In this document: positions 9,914 through 19,594 of the stretch, piece by piece | Numbering within the stretch: the first letter of the stretch is position 1 | How the letters are laid out: every line of letters starts with the position of its first letter | NCBI RefSeq assembly: GCF_034931045.1 | Contig: NZ_JAYGHH010000010.1 | Location: 1 to 64,000 of the forward strand | Direction: 5' to 3' | From: Nodularia sp034931045 | GTDB taxonomy: Bacteria; Cyanobacteriota; Cyanobacteriia; Cyanobacteriales; Nostocaceae | Length of the DNA: 64,000 bases | The notes under the pieces: generated by a model | Told to the model about the DNA's origin: nothing | The model's input: only the letters and a program-made list of their open reading frames with translations | The model's database searches: none | Position numbers and translations under genes: made by a program

Positions 9914-9990
9914 GTGCTGAGTGCTGAGTGCTGAGTGCTGAGTGTGGAGTGTGGAGTGTGGAGTGTTGAGTGTTGAGTGTTGAGTGTTGA
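9914..9990. repeat. Three-block heptamer array (GTGCTGA x4, GTGTGGA x3, GTGTTGA x4)
   Basis: Eleven 7-bp units fall into three homogeneous blocks that differ by single bases. GTGGGGAAAGTG is found immediately before and after the array. This is a short tandem repeat typical of heterocystous cyanobacteria. Confidence 0.95.
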
Positions 9991-10026
9991 GTGGGGAAAG
10001 TGAAGAAAGTTTTGGGTAAGTTTGTT

Positions 10027-10125
10027 CTCCCCTGCACCCTGCACCCTGCACCCCTGCACCCCTGCACCCTGCACCCCTGCACCCCTGCCCCCTGCACCCC
10101 TGCACCCTGCACCCCTGCTTCTTCT
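10027..10125. repeat. Mixed 7/8-bp tandem repeat (CCCTGCA / CCCCTGCA)
   Basis: A run of CCCTGCA and CCCCTGCA units alternates irregularly, ending near two CTTCTTCTCCCCTG-like copies. Mixed unit lengths suggest repeated slippage. Confidence 0.85.
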
Positions 10126-10146
10126 CCCCTGCTTCTTCTCAAAACT

Positions 10147-10707
10147 CTATGGAGTAGAAAGCAAAGTAGAAATATTTTGCTCTACCAACTCTGGTGATTG
10201 ATCACCATTAATAGTCAACAAGCAACGGCGACGGTCGTAATATTCTAGAATGGGAATAGTGCGATCATAGAATAATTCTACCCGGCGCTGTACAATTTCG
10301 GGTTGGTCATCGGCAAGAGAACGCTTCAAAGAGCGACGAACCATAGTAGCTTCTGCTACTTGTAAATAAATAGCCCAATCTAACTTCTGCCCTAAATCAT
10401 CCAACCAAAAGTCTAATTCCTCAGCTTGAAATGCCGTCCGGGGATAACCCTCTAATACCCAACCCTGATCAAGTTCAGGCTTTTTGAGTTGCAAACGGAT
10501 AAATTCAATCATAATTTCATCCGGAACTAGTTCGCCTTTTGTGACATAAGGTTGTGCATAACTACCTAGATCACTCATACTAGCGATCGCTTCCCTTAAA
10601 ATCTTACCTGTAGAAATTTGAGGTAGGTCAAAATTTTGGCAAAGCTTTTGCGCTTGCGTGCTTTTCCCCGATCCTGAACCTCCCAAAATCACTAATCTCA
10701 CGACCAC
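10147..10707 (-). CDS. Adenylate kinase family protein
   Basis: A 186-residue nucleoside monophosphate kinase. The P-loop LGGSGSGKST (near 8-17), the NMP-binding ISTGKILREAI and the EGYPRTAFQAEEL substrate motif are present. The LID is short, as in the small cyanobacterial form. It would interconvert AMP, ATP and ADP. Cyanobacteria often carry more than one adk-like gene and the ribosomal-operon copy is not in this window, so the symbol is left open. Confidence 0.85.
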   Translation of the reverse strand: MVVRLVILGGSGSGKSTQAQKLCQNFDLPQISTGKILREAIASMSDLGSYAQPYVTKGELVPDEIMIEFIRLQLKKPELDQGWVLEGYPRTAFQAEELDFWLDDLGQKLDWAIYLQVAEATMVRRSLKRSLADDQPEIVQRRVELFYDRTIPILEYYDRRRCLLTINGDQSPELVEQNISTLLSTP

Positions 10708-10937
10708 TCACTCCCGTGTAAGTCAAATTAATTACAATATAAATCTGTTTTGCTTAAATCCAGATGATAGCTAAATACTGGGATTTTCCCATTTGCTGCT
10801 CCCAGATTTTTCAATTATTTTTAACAGACAATTATGTATAATCATTAATCTCATGCCAAAAACGAAAATGTCAATCATGCTTCGTTGGACTTTCTGCAAA
10901 ATTCTGTAAATTCTTTGCTATTTTTTTAATTTCCCCT

Positions 10938-11474
10938 ATGGTTGCCCAATTAGAAACTTCTAGCGTCAATTCATCTCTCAGCTTACCCTATCCAGTTGAA
11001 GGACTAGTGCAAGTTTTTACTAGTACACAACGTAATTTTTTTACTGATGTGATCGCCCAATCCCTAAGAATTGCTGGTCAAGGTACACCAGTATTGGTAG
11101 TACAATTTCTCAAAGGCGGTATTCGTCAAGGTCAAGATACACCCATTAAATTAGGGCAAAATTTAGATTGGATTCGCTGTGATTTGCCTCGTTGTATTGA
11201 CACACCGCATCTAGATGAAGCTGAAGAGCAAGCATTACAAAAGTTGTGGCAATATACACAAAAAGTAGTAAATGAGAGTAAATATTCTCTCGTAGTTTTA
11301 GATGAATTAAGTGTAGCAATTAATTTTGGTTTAATTCCCGAAACAGAAGTTTTAGAATTTCTGGCACAACGCCCCCCTCATATCGATATCATTCTCACAG
11401 GAATAGAGATGCCAAAATCAATTTTAGATGTAGCAGACCAAATTACCGAAGTTCGTCGCAGTCATCGACCTTAA
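10938..11474 (+). CDS. CobO/BtuR-like P-loop-family protein lacking the Walker A motif
   Basis: A 178-residue protein aligning with corrinoid adenosyltransferases (CobO/BtuR): GLVQVFT at about 22-28, GQGTPVLVVQFLKGG, the Walker-B-like YSLVVLDELSVAINFGLI, and the C-terminal PPHIDIILTGIEMP with ADQITEVR. The nucleotide-binding loop, normally GNGKGKTT, is replaced by STQRNFFT, so ATP binding in the usual way is unlikely. It may be a non-catalytic or repurposed homologue. It precedes dcd by 55 bases on the same strand, but a shared transcript is not shown. Confidence 0.7.
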   Translation: MVAQLETSSVNSSLSLPYPVEGLVQVFTSTQRNFFTDVIAQSLRIAGQGTPVLVVQFLKGGIRQGQDTPIKLGQNLDWIRCDLPRCIDTPHLDEAEEQALQKLWQYTQKVVNESKYSLVVLDELSVAINFGLIPETEVLEFLAQRPPHIDIILTGIEMPKSILDVADQITEVRRSHRP

Positions 11475-11529
11475 GTGTATTCGCTGCTGTAATTGATATT
11501 TTGTAGATTTATTCAAAAAGAGGTCAAAC

Positions 11530-12111
11530 GTGCTAAAAAATGATAAATGGATTATTGAACAAGCCAAACTAGGAATGATTTCGCCATTTGAAACTTCTCT
11601 AGTGCGTGAGATTGAAGACAGGCGAGTTATTAGTTACGGTTTGTCTAGCTATGGCTATGATTTGAGATTATCTCCCACAGATTTTCGGATTTTTAGACAT
11701 ATTCCCGGTACGGTTGTCAACCCCAAGCGGTTCAATCCTGAAAATTTAGAATCTATTGCATTGCAAACCGATGAAGATGGCTCATTTTTCATTATTCCAG
11801 CCAATTCTTATGCTTTAGGTGTCTCCCTGGAACGATTGCGGATTCCGGCAAATATTACAGTTATTTGTATTGGCAAATCAACAATGGCGCGTTGTGGAAT
11901 TATTGCTAACATAACTCCTGCCGAAGCTTCTTGGGAAGGCTTTTTGACTTTAGAATTCAGCAATGCTTCTAGTGCAGACTGTCGTATTTACGCTAACGAG
12001 GGTGTTTTACAACTGCTGTTTTTAGAAGGAGAACCATGTCAAACAACTTACGCAGAACGCTTTGGCAAGTATCAAAATCAACCGCAAAATGTCACCATTG
12101 CCAAGGTTTAG
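11530..12111 (+). CDS. dcd: dCTP deaminase
   Basis: A 193-residue enzyme that converts dCTP to dUTP for thymidylate synthesis. The signature GKSTMARCGI (near 117-126) and the catalytic-glutamate block TPAEASWEGFLTLEF are present, as are the DLRL and QLLFLEG strands. The start is GTG, preceded by AAAGAGG. Length is normal. Confidence 0.93.
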   Translation: MLKNDKWIIEQAKLGMISPFETSLVREIEDRRVISYGLSSYGYDLRLSPTDFRIFRHIPGTVVNPKRFNPENLESIALQTDEDGSFFIIPANSYALGVSLERLRIPANITVICIGKSTMARCGIIANITPAEASWEGFLTLEFSNASSADCRIYANEGVLQLLFLEGEPCQTTYAERFGKYQNQPQNVTIAKV

Positions 12112-12197
12112 AAATCAAAAAATGAGTAATTGCTGCTGAGGAAGTTTCAGCAGCAATTTGGGTAAAAAATATAGATAAATCTTGCTTTTTAACAAAC

Positions 12198-12557
12198 CTA
12201 ATCTGAAACTGTACCATCGGGGAGAGTAGCGTTGCGAAAATTGGCTCCTTCCAGGTTAGCATTAGTTAAATTTGCTGCTCGTAAATTGGCACGATCCAAA
12301 TCAGCTTTATGTAGGTTAGCGCCTGACAAATTAGCACCTTCTAAATTTGCTGCTGTCAGATAAGTTGTACTTAAATCTGCATTACTAAGATTTGCTTCTT
12401 CGAGATGTGCTTTATTTAGGTTAGCGTGACTCAGATTTGCACCACTAAGATTAACTTTATGTAGAATTGCACCACCTAGATTAGCTCTACTCAAATCAAC
12501 CTCATAAAAATCTCGTTCTCCAGAAGCATAACGTTGCAGAAAATTATTTACATCCAT
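12198..12557 (-). CDS. Pentapeptide-repeat protein
   Basis: The 119-residue protein is built almost wholly of A(N/D)LxX pentapeptides from about residue 23 on (SRANLGGAILHKVNLSGANLSHANL...). These form a right-handed quadrilateral beta-helix. There is no signal peptide or membrane segment, so it is probably cytosolic. Its function is unknown; such proteins are very numerous in Nostoc. Confidence 0.85.
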   Translation of the reverse strand: MDVNNFLQRYASGERDFYEVDLSRANLGGAILHKVNLSGANLSHANLNKAHLEEANLSNADLSTTYLTAANLEGANLSGANLHKADLDRANLRAANLTNANLEGANFRNATLPDGTVSD

Positions 12558-12613
12558 ATATACCTCATCTAAATAGAGATTTAGTGAATGGTTAACTAAT
12601 TACAAAAATTTAA

Positions 12614-12886
12614 TTATGCAGCACTGCGAGACGTTAACAAGTTCCACAAGAAAATAGCCACAATTGCACCAATTATCGCCAAAATAATCCCCGTAAAACT
12701 GAGAGTTGGAGCCGTGAGAGCAAAGGTTCCTGTACTAAAAAATACCCCCAAGCTACCACCAATAAAAGCGCCGATAATTCCCAGTAATATTGTGCCTAAA
12801 ATCCCACCACCTTGATTTCCGGGGTAAATAGCCTTAGCGATCGCACCGGCAATTAAACCTAAAGCAATCCAAGCAAGAATGTTCAT
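12614..12886 (-). CDS. GlsB/YeaQ/YmgE family small membrane protein
   Basis: A 90-residue protein with three hydrophobic segments: ILAWIALGLIAGAIAKAI, GILGTILLGIIGAFIGGSLG and SFTGIILAIIGAIVAIFLW. This is the pattern of the transglycosylase-associated/GlsB stress proteins of the inner membrane. The biochemical function is unknown and induction by stress is inferred from the family only. Confidence 0.85.
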   Translation of the reverse strand: MNILAWIALGLIAGAIAKAIYPGNQGGGILGTILLGIIGAFIGGSLGVFFSTGTFALTAPTLSFTGIILAIIGAIVAIFLWNLLTSRSAA

Positions 12887-13264
12887 GATTTTTAATTTAG
12901 TAAATATTTTTACTGTTCAGACATAGATTAGCAATTCCGCCCTTGGCATTAAATCTATCATCAGAACTAATTATCGAGAGTTGCAACAGACGATTTAGAT
13001 GATTAGCACTTCTTTTGATATATAACCTGATGGAATCTGTAAGAGTTCTGCACATATCTATTAGCAGTTATGGATATTTGGTAAAAATTAAATATCCGTG
13101 ATCACAGAACTCCTGTAGAGACGTTTCATACCAAATGTCTACATCAACTCTGTATAATAGCTGGGGTGGAGTAGTCATAGATGTGTCATGATCTGAGGCT
13201 GGACTCAGAAAAAATAAAAAAACGGTATAAGCTGTTTTATCTAGACTGTTTTTTTAATTCCACT
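12887..13264. other. Divergent promoter region upstream of dapL
   Basis: The 378-bp spacer carries no gene. A good -10 element, TATAAT at about 13153, lies roughly 110 bases before the dapL ATG and is probably its promoter. An ATG at 13181 in the dapL frame would add 28 non-family residues and was not used. Confidence 0.5.
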
Positions 13265-14500
13265 ATGGCCACGATTAACGACAACTACCTAAAGCTGAAA
13301 GCTGGTTATCTGTTTCCCGAAATTGCCCGACGGGTGAATGCCTTTGTTGAAGCAAATCCTGACGCTAAAGTTATTCGCTTGGGTATCGGTGATGTCACAG
13401 AACCTCTACCAGAAGCTTGCCGCACAGCGATGATTCAGGCTGTGGAAGAAATGGGCGATCGCGCTACCTTTAAAGGCTATGGCCCCGAACAAGGTTATGC
13501 TTGGTTAAGGGAAAAAATTGCTGCCCAAGATTTTCAAGCTAGAGGCGCTGATATAGATGCTTCAGAAATCTTTATTTCCGATGGTTCTAAATGCGATACA
13601 GGCAACATTCTTGATATTTTTGGCAAAAATAACGTTATAGCCGTTACTGACCCTGTATATCCCGTCTACGTAGACACTAACGTGATGGCTGGTAATACCG
13701 GAGATGCCAACGATAAAGGCGAATTTGGCGGTTTAGTCTATTTGCCGATTTCGGCTGATAATAACTTCAAGGCTGAAATTCCCTCGCAGAAAGTTGATTT
13801 AATTTATCTGTGTTTCCCCAATAACCCCACTGGTGCAACTGCTACCAAGGAATATCTCCAAGGGTGGGTAGATTATGCTAAAGCGAATAATTCAATTATT
13901 TTCTTTGATGCTGCCTACGAAGCTTATATCACCGATCCCGCCATTCCTCACTCTATATACGAGATTGAAGGTGCAAGAGAATGTGCTATTGAGTTTCGTT
14001 CCTTCTCCAAGAATGCAGGTTTTACCGGAACCCGTTGCGCGTTAACTGTTGTACCCAAAACGTTAACAGCAAAAGCGGCTGATGGTACTGATGTGGATCT
14101 CTGGAAACTGTGGAATCGTCGCCAATCGACTAAATTTAATGGCGTTTCCTACATCATCCAACGGGGTGCAGAAGCGGTATACTCCGAAGCAGGAAAAGCG
14201 CAAATTCAAGCATTAGTGAGTTTTTACTTAGAAAATGCCAAAATTATTCGTGAACAACTCTCAGCAGCCGGATTAGCTGTATATGGTGGGATAAATGCAC
14301 CTTATGTTTGGGTAAAAACTCCGAATAATTTATCTAGTTGGGAATTTTTCGATAAGCTACTGCAAACGGTGAATGTGGTGGGTACGCCTGGTTCTGGTTT
14401 TGGTGCTGCGGGTGAAGGCTACTTCCGCATTTCGGCTTTTAATAGTCGGGAAAATGTCGAAGAAGCTATGAAGCGAATTACTGAAAAGTTTAAGGTGTAA
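13265..14500 (+). CDS. dapL: LL-diaminopimelate aminotransferase
   Basis: A 411-residue PLP enzyme that makes LL-diaminopimelate from tetrahydrodipicolinate in one step of lysine and peptidoglycan synthesis. The start MATINDNYLKLKAGYLFPEIARR is the family start. IRLGIGDVTEPLP, the FPNNPTGA motif, FFDAAYEAYI and the PLP-lysine motif SFSKNAGFTGTRC are present. Cyanobacteria use this DapL route. Confidence 0.95.
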   Translation: MATINDNYLKLKAGYLFPEIARRVNAFVEANPDAKVIRLGIGDVTEPLPEACRTAMIQAVEEMGDRATFKGYGPEQGYAWLREKIAAQDFQARGADIDASEIFISDGSKCDTGNILDIFGKNNVIAVTDPVYPVYVDTNVMAGNTGDANDKGEFGGLVYLPISADNNFKAEIPSQKVDLIYLCFPNNPTGATATKEYLQGWVDYAKANNSIIFFDAAYEAYITDPAIPHSIYEIEGARECAIEFRSFSKNAGFTGTRCALTVVPKTLTAKAADGTDVDLWKLWNRRQSTKFNGVSYIIQRGAEAVYSEAGKAQIQALVSFYLENAKIIREQLSAAGLAVYGGINAPYVWVKTPNNLSSWEFFDKLLQTVNVVGTPGSGFGAAGEGYFRISAFNSRENVEEAMKRITEKFKV

Positions 14501-14585
14501 AAATCTGTGGTGGGTAATGCCCACCATAAAACAGGGAGCAACGCGATGTTGTGAGATCATCATCAAAGACAGCAAGGGAGCAGGG

Positions 14586-16859
14586 TCATGAAGACCTTTT
14601 CACCTTTGTCTTTGGTAATCGAATTGTAAAAATTGTACCTTCCCCCCAAGTCGAATCAAAAAATAACTCTCCTTGATGATTGTTTTTGACAATTTGATAG
14701 CTATTGGGCAATCCCATACCTGTACCTTTACCGACAGTTTTAGTAGTGAAAAAAGGATTAAAAATCCTAGCTTTAACCTCTAGAGTCATACCTATGCCGT
14801 TATCTTGCACCGAAATTGCAACCGCCTCCGATGGCTCTACCATTGTAGTGATAGTAATTATGCCCTGATAATTTGGGTCAACCTCCATGATTTGCCGTTC
14901 TTCAATGGATTGAATAGCATTCATCAGCAGATTCATAAACACCTGATTTAGCAAGCCAATATAGCATTCAAATTTAGGTAGGTTGCCATAGTTCTTAATT
15001 ACAGTAATCTCTGGACAGCCTGTTCGACCATTTAACTGACTTTGTAAAATCATCAGGGTATTATCAATATTTTCATGCAGGTCTACTGCTTTCAATCCAA
15101 CTTCATCTAGGCGTGAAAAGGTTCGCAGAGATTGAACAATATCCTGAATCCGTAATGCCCCTGTTTTAATTGACTGAAGGGCTTTAGGTAAGTCTTTGAT
15201 GATAAACTCTAAATCAACTTCTTTCATGACCTTCATGATTTCTCTTGAAGGAGTAGTATAGGAGGCTTGGTAAAGTTGAATTATTTTTAATAAAGCTTCA
15301 ATATATTCTGTTACAGGTTCTAGGTTGCCGTAGATAAAGCTTACTGGATTGTTAATCTCATGGGCAATACCTGCTACCAGTTGACCCAAGCTGGACATTT
15401 TTTCTGATTGAATTAGTTGCACTTGGGTTTGTTGTAATTCTTGATAGGCTCGTTCGAGTTCTTGACTTTTGCACTGGGAAGTTTGATAAAGGTTGGCTTG
15501 TTGAATAGCGATCGCCATTTGAGTTGCTAAGTTTTTTAATAGCTCAATTTCATCTGGTTGCCAAGTTAGACTGTCATCAATTCGTCCCATCTCAAATGCA
15601 CCTATTTTACCCTCGGTGTGAATCGGTAAAGCTAGATAAAGATTAATCTTCATTGATTCACAAAATGCTCTTAGCTCTTGATCTTGAATATCCTCTGGAT
15701 TTTGGAGATCAATAGTATAAATTTCATCTTCAAAGATATGCTGAAATAACCGAGGAAATTCCTCAAGTTGATAAGAACCTAACCAACTGCAAAGTTGGGG
15801 ATTTCGCTGTTCTTGCACTACTTCCCACAGGGGTGTTTGAGGATCACAGCGATACCAACCAAAGGTACAAATATCCACTTTGAGTTGCTGAAAAACTGCG
15901 TTGACAGCAGTCTCAAGAATACTGTCTAAGGCTAGAGAGTTGCGAATTTCTGTGCTGAGGTGATTGAGTAGTTGGCTGCGTTCAAGGAGGGCTTTGAGTT
16001 GAATTTCGGCTTGTTGTAGTTCAGTCAAGGTATCTTCTAAGTCGGTGGTTTGCAGCCGATAGTCTGCTTCAGACTCTTGCAATTCTTGATATTGCTTTTT
16101 CAGTAAAGCATCTGCCCTAGAGACAAAGACAAAGAGTACAATGTAAAGGACTCCAAAAATTAGAGAAATTCTGATAAAAATACTGCTTTGGGTTGATTCA
16201 ATCTGCTGCAACCAGGGGGTAACATCGGTATATACTTCAAATACGCCGAGCATCTCTTTGTTAGTCTGCTGATCGTAAATCGGAATATAGCTGGCGAGTA
16301 AATGACGATTTTCAATATTGCTAGTTAAAGCTGTGAAGGTATCTCGATATCCAATATCACTGGCAACTTGTCCAGATTTAGCCGCTTGAAAAGCCGGAGA
16401 TTTGGCTACATCTCCAATTTGAGCCAACTCCGTTGAGAATATAGTCCGCCCTTGCAAATCAAAAATCTTGACTTTGGCTATGGACGAACCTTGAACTTGG
16501 AGTAGTACAGCTCTATGAATCTGGCTAATTCTAGGGTCTGCGACTAGCTCTTGATCACTCAGGGTTTTGGTAGACAACAGAAATGATCCATACTCTGTCC
16601 AGAGGTTATTCGCAAGTATTTTTGTGATAATAACATTGTTTTCTTCCTTAATATTGACTAAGTTCTTTACAGCCTTCTGACGATAGAACCCAGTCAGCCA
16701 GGCAATAGCCAGGGTAAATGAAAGGAGACTAACAATCGAGAAATTTTGCAGTAACTTAAAACGTTTTGGCGATACTGAGGTATCTCCAAATAAAAGTCGA
16801 TTGAGGAATGTGTTTGTTTTTAATTTGCGCGGTGGAGTGAAGTTTATCGGTGAATTCAT
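14586..16859 (-). CDS. Membrane sensor histidine kinase with GAF domain
   Basis: A 757-residue kinase. A first membrane helix (about 40-58) is followed by an extracytoplasmic sensor region (about 60-225, dCACHE-like in size) and a second helix (about 227-246). Then come a coiled coil, a GAF domain (about 300-455), a HisKA domain with SSLGQLVAGIAHEINNP (phospho-acceptor His500), and an HATPase domain with NLLMNAIQS (N box), VQDNGIGMT and GKGTGMGLPNSYQIV (G boxes). No receiver domain and no partner regulator lie next to it. The ligand is unknown. Confidence 0.88.
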   Translation of the reverse strand: MNSPINFTPPRKLKTNTFLNRLLFGDTSVSPKRFKLLQNFSIVSLLSFTLAIAWLTGFYRQKAVKNLVNIKEENNVIITKILANNLWTEYGSFLLSTKTLSDQELVADPRISQIHRAVLLQVQGSSIAKVKIFDLQGRTIFSTELAQIGDVAKSPAFQAAKSGQVASDIGYRDTFTALTSNIENRHLLASYIPIYDQQTNKEMLGVFEVYTDVTPWLQQIESTQSSIFIRISLIFGVLYIVLFVFVSRADALLKKQYQELQESEADYRLQTTDLEDTLTELQQAEIQLKALLERSQLLNHLSTEIRNSLALDSILETAVNAVFQQLKVDICTFGWYRCDPQTPLWEVVQEQRNPQLCSWLGSYQLEEFPRLFQHIFEDEIYTIDLQNPEDIQDQELRAFCESMKINLYLALPIHTEGKIGAFEMGRIDDSLTWQPDEIELLKNLATQMAIAIQQANLYQTSQCKSQELERAYQELQQTQVQLIQSEKMSSLGQLVAGIAHEINNPVSFIYGNLEPVTEYIEALLKIIQLYQASYTTPSREIMKVMKEVDLEFIIKDLPKALQSIKTGALRIQDIVQSLRTFSRLDEVGLKAVDLHENIDNTLMILQSQLNGRTGCPEITVIKNYGNLPKFECYIGLLNQVFMNLLMNAIQSIEERQIMEVDPNYQGIITITTMVEPSEAVAISVQDNGIGMTLEVKARIFNPFFTTKTVGKGTGMGLPNSYQIVKNNHQGELFFDSTWGEGTIFTIRLPKTKVKRSS

Positions 16860-17431
16860 GGAAATATTAATTCTAATTAAAGTTGAATGGCATTAAAAAA
16901 AGGCGAAACATCCCAGTTCACAAGGTCTGTGTGTAGTATTAAAATGATGGAATTTTAGGACATTAAAGGGGAAAATATCTGCTGGATTGACAATTGTCAC
17001 GCCCAAAAGCCTTGCAAATAATGGATTTGCCTTTATCATTAGTGCCATTCAATTTTCAGACTATATTGTAGGTTTTTATATATCTCTCAATTTTACGTTT
17101 ATTGATCTAAATAAGTGGGCGAGAAAATTTCCCAGGATGTAGCAAAAGTTAAGAGATGGAAGGAAGGTCAATTTTAACACAATAAACTAGAACTTACGCA
17201 CTATATAAATTTCTGATGTTGTGAATTAACGGAAATAGGTTATCTCAGGCGTTGATCAATCATCCCTTGATCAATAGCGTAGGCATAGCTGTAAAAAGTG
17301 TGGGAAAATCAATAGAGGTTATTAATTTTTGTTTTTGACGTGCGATCGCGCAAACAAACTCAATAAATTGATGTGACACTAAGATCGGCTTACAATGAGT
17401 GTCGGGAGTGTCATAACCCAGACAAACTTAG
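16860..17431. other. Divergent spacer between histidine kinase and TPR gene
   Basis: A 572-bp stretch with no supported gene, rich in A+T with one HIP1-like site. It must contain the promoters of both divergent flanking genes. No clear repeat, hairpin or RNA gene was recognised. Confidence 0.5.
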
Positions 17432-19258
17432 ATGAATGCGGACGAATTTTTTCAACAGGGATTTAATAAACATTTGCAAGGGGACTATCAAGAAGCCATC
17501 GCAAATTATACTCAGGCGATTCAGCTACATCCAGACTACGCCGAAGCTTACTATAACAGGGGTCTAATTCTCAGTGCGGAACTCAAAGATTATCATGGCG
17601 CGATCGCTAACTTTGATCAAGCAATAGACATTAATCCCCAGTTTGCTGAAGCATATTGTAACCGGGGGAATGCTTGTTATTTTTTAGGCAATTATGAGGG
17701 GGCGATCGCTGACTTTGATCAAGCAATAGACATTAATCCCCAGTTTGCCCAATCTTATCACAGTCGGGGTAATGCCTACTTAGCTTTAGAAAAATACAAC
17801 CAAGCGATCGCAGATTATCAACAAGCCATAGAAAATAGTCCTCAGTTAGCTACCCAAATTAACTGCGATATTGCTAAAGCTTTACATAATCGGGGTGTGG
17901 CGCGTTGCAATTGTGGCGATAATCAAGGAGCGATCGCTGATTTTCAACAAGCTTTACAATGGCATCCTTATTTTGCCCCAGCTTACAGCAGTCGGGGTAA
18001 TATCTATTATATTTTAGGAGATTATCAGCAAGCGATCGCAGAACATGACCGCGCCTTAAAACTAGATGCCAATTTAGCCGAAGTTTACCATAATCGGGGT
18101 AATGCCCGCTATGCTCTACAAGATAATCAAGGCGCTATCAAAGATTACAATCAGGCTTTGAAAATTAATCCGCACTTTTCGGAAGCTTACTATAATCGGG
18201 GACTTGTTTATTCACGCCTCCAAAATTTTCAGCAAGCATTAGCTGATTTTAACCAAGCACTGACATTGAACCCTGATGATGTTCAAGCATACTGCGAACG
18301 GGGTTTAGTTTGGGAAGCGTTAAAAGACTATCACCAAGCGCTGGCGGATTATAGTCAGGCATTACAAAACAATCCCACTTTGGCTTTAGTATACGGCTTT
18401 CGGGCTAATGTTCGTCGCCTTCTGGGAGACTATCAAGGGGCAATTGATGATATTAATCGACTTTTACAACTTCATCCTCATTTAGCTCAAGGATACTGCG
18501 ATCGCGCGACAATTCGCCGTAGTCAAGGAGATTATCCAGGGGCAATTCAAGACTATACGAAGGCATTGCAGATTAATCCTAATTTAGCTGAAGCTTATTA
18601 TGGCCGGGGTATTGCCTACGAAATTTTACAAGATTTTCTCGCAGCAGTCGCAGATAATACTCAAGCAATTGGGCTGTTTCCTGACTTTTCCCAAGCTTAC
18701 TGCAACCGGGGTAATGCTCATCGTTTTTTAGGAAATGAAAAAGAGGCAATGGCAGATTATAATCAAGCATTAGAAATCAATGCTGATTTGATCGAAGCTT
18801 ATTACAATCGGGCTGCTTTGTGCTATGCCAAACAAGACTATCAGGGCGCAGTTGCAGATTACACCCAAGTATTACAAAGAAATCCTCAATCTGCGACATT
18901 TTATAGCGATCGCGCCAATGCTCGCTATGCTCTACAAGACTATCAAGGAGCAATAGAAGATTATAATCAAGCTCTAGCTATAGACTCTAGTAGGGCTGAA
19001 GATTGGTATAACCGGGGTCGTAGTTTGGCGATGCTGGGAGAGTTAACCGCAGGATTGGTTGATTTAAACGCAGCTTTACAACATCAGCCTTATTGGGCTT
19101 CAGCCTTAATGCTGCGGGCTGATATCCGCCGTCGGCTTGAAGATTATCAAGGTGCAATTGCCGATTTCCAAAAATCTGCGGATATTTATAATAGAGATGG
19201 AAATATAGAATATTATCAACAAATTATTGAGGCGATCGCACAAATTGAGCATTCATAA
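17432..19258 (+). CDS. Tetratricopeptide-repeat protein
   Basis: The 608-residue protein consists of about 17 consecutive TPR units with the consensus AEAYYNRGxxxxxLxDYxGAIADYxQALxxNP. TPR superhelices are protein-protein docking platforms. There is no signal peptide and no catalytic domain. Two adjacent units share a nearly identical DNA stretch (about 17600-17647 and 17703-17748), showing recent internal duplication or conversion. The partner is unknown. Confidence 0.92.
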   Translation: MNADEFFQQGFNKHLQGDYQEAIANYTQAIQLHPDYAEAYYNRGLILSAELKDYHGAIANFDQAIDINPQFAEAYCNRGNACYFLGNYEGAIADFDQAIDINPQFAQSYHSRGNAYLALEKYNQAIADYQQAIENSPQLATQINCDIAKALHNRGVARCNCGDNQGAIADFQQALQWHPYFAPAYSSRGNIYYILGDYQQAIAEHDRALKLDANLAEVYHNRGNARYALQDNQGAIKDYNQALKINPHFSEAYYNRGLVYSRLQNFQQALADFNQALTLNPDDVQAYCERGLVWEALKDYHQALADYSQALQNNPTLALVYGFRANVRRLLGDYQGAIDDINRLLQLHPHLAQGYCDRATIRRSQGDYPGAIQDYTKALQINPNLAEAYYGRGIAYEILQDFLAAVADNTQAIGLFPDFSQAYCNRGNAHRFLGNEKEAMADYNQALEINADLIEAYYNRAALCYAKQDYQGAVADYTQVLQRNPQSATFYSDRANARYALQDYQGAIEDYNQALAIDSSRAEDWYNRGRSLAMLGELTAGLVDLNAALQHQPYWASALMLRADIRRRLEDYQGAIADFQKSADIYNRDGNIEYYQQIIEAIAQIEHS

Positions 19259-19594
19259 TCTTTGTAAACAAATTACAGTAATTTCCCAGTGATTGTAATA
19301 CATCAAAAAATAATTACTCACAGATGTAGTGCCAAAATAAATCTGTAGTTCATGTAAATTAAAATAGATGTGTATATAACTTCTCTATATTGTTTTTTCC
19401 AGATATCTCAGAAATCACTGTATAGAATTATCTATTTTAAATTATCGTTTTGTTATCATGCTCTGCTAATGTGGCTTGTAATGCTGTTGCATAGCTAATA
19501 ACTTTGCTAGAATATATTCAAAGCTTTGTGGAATCTTCTCTTCGTAAACTTCCTGTGCTTGTAGAAATTACCATCAACTTACCAAACTAACATT
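19259..19594. other. Region upstream of the RGSGR peptide gene
   Basis: 336 bp without a gene. A possible -10 box TAGAAT lies near 19508, about 85 bases before the peptide ATG. No NtcA palindrome (GTA-N8-TAC) and no HetR-type palindrome was recognised by eye. Confidence 0.4.

Larger units (their letters stand above)
9843..10146. other. Repeat-filled spacer between rph and the adenylate kinase gene
   Basis: The 304-bp spacer is almost entirely short tandem repeats: 7-bp units at 9914-9990 and 7/8-bp CCCTGCA/CCCCTGCA units at about 10027-10125. Long frames through it on both strands are repeat translation and are not genes. Confidence 0.85.

Noticed and set aside
9791..10197. Several overlapping frames between rph and the adenylate kinase gene
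   Set aside because: They consist of translated short tandem repeats.
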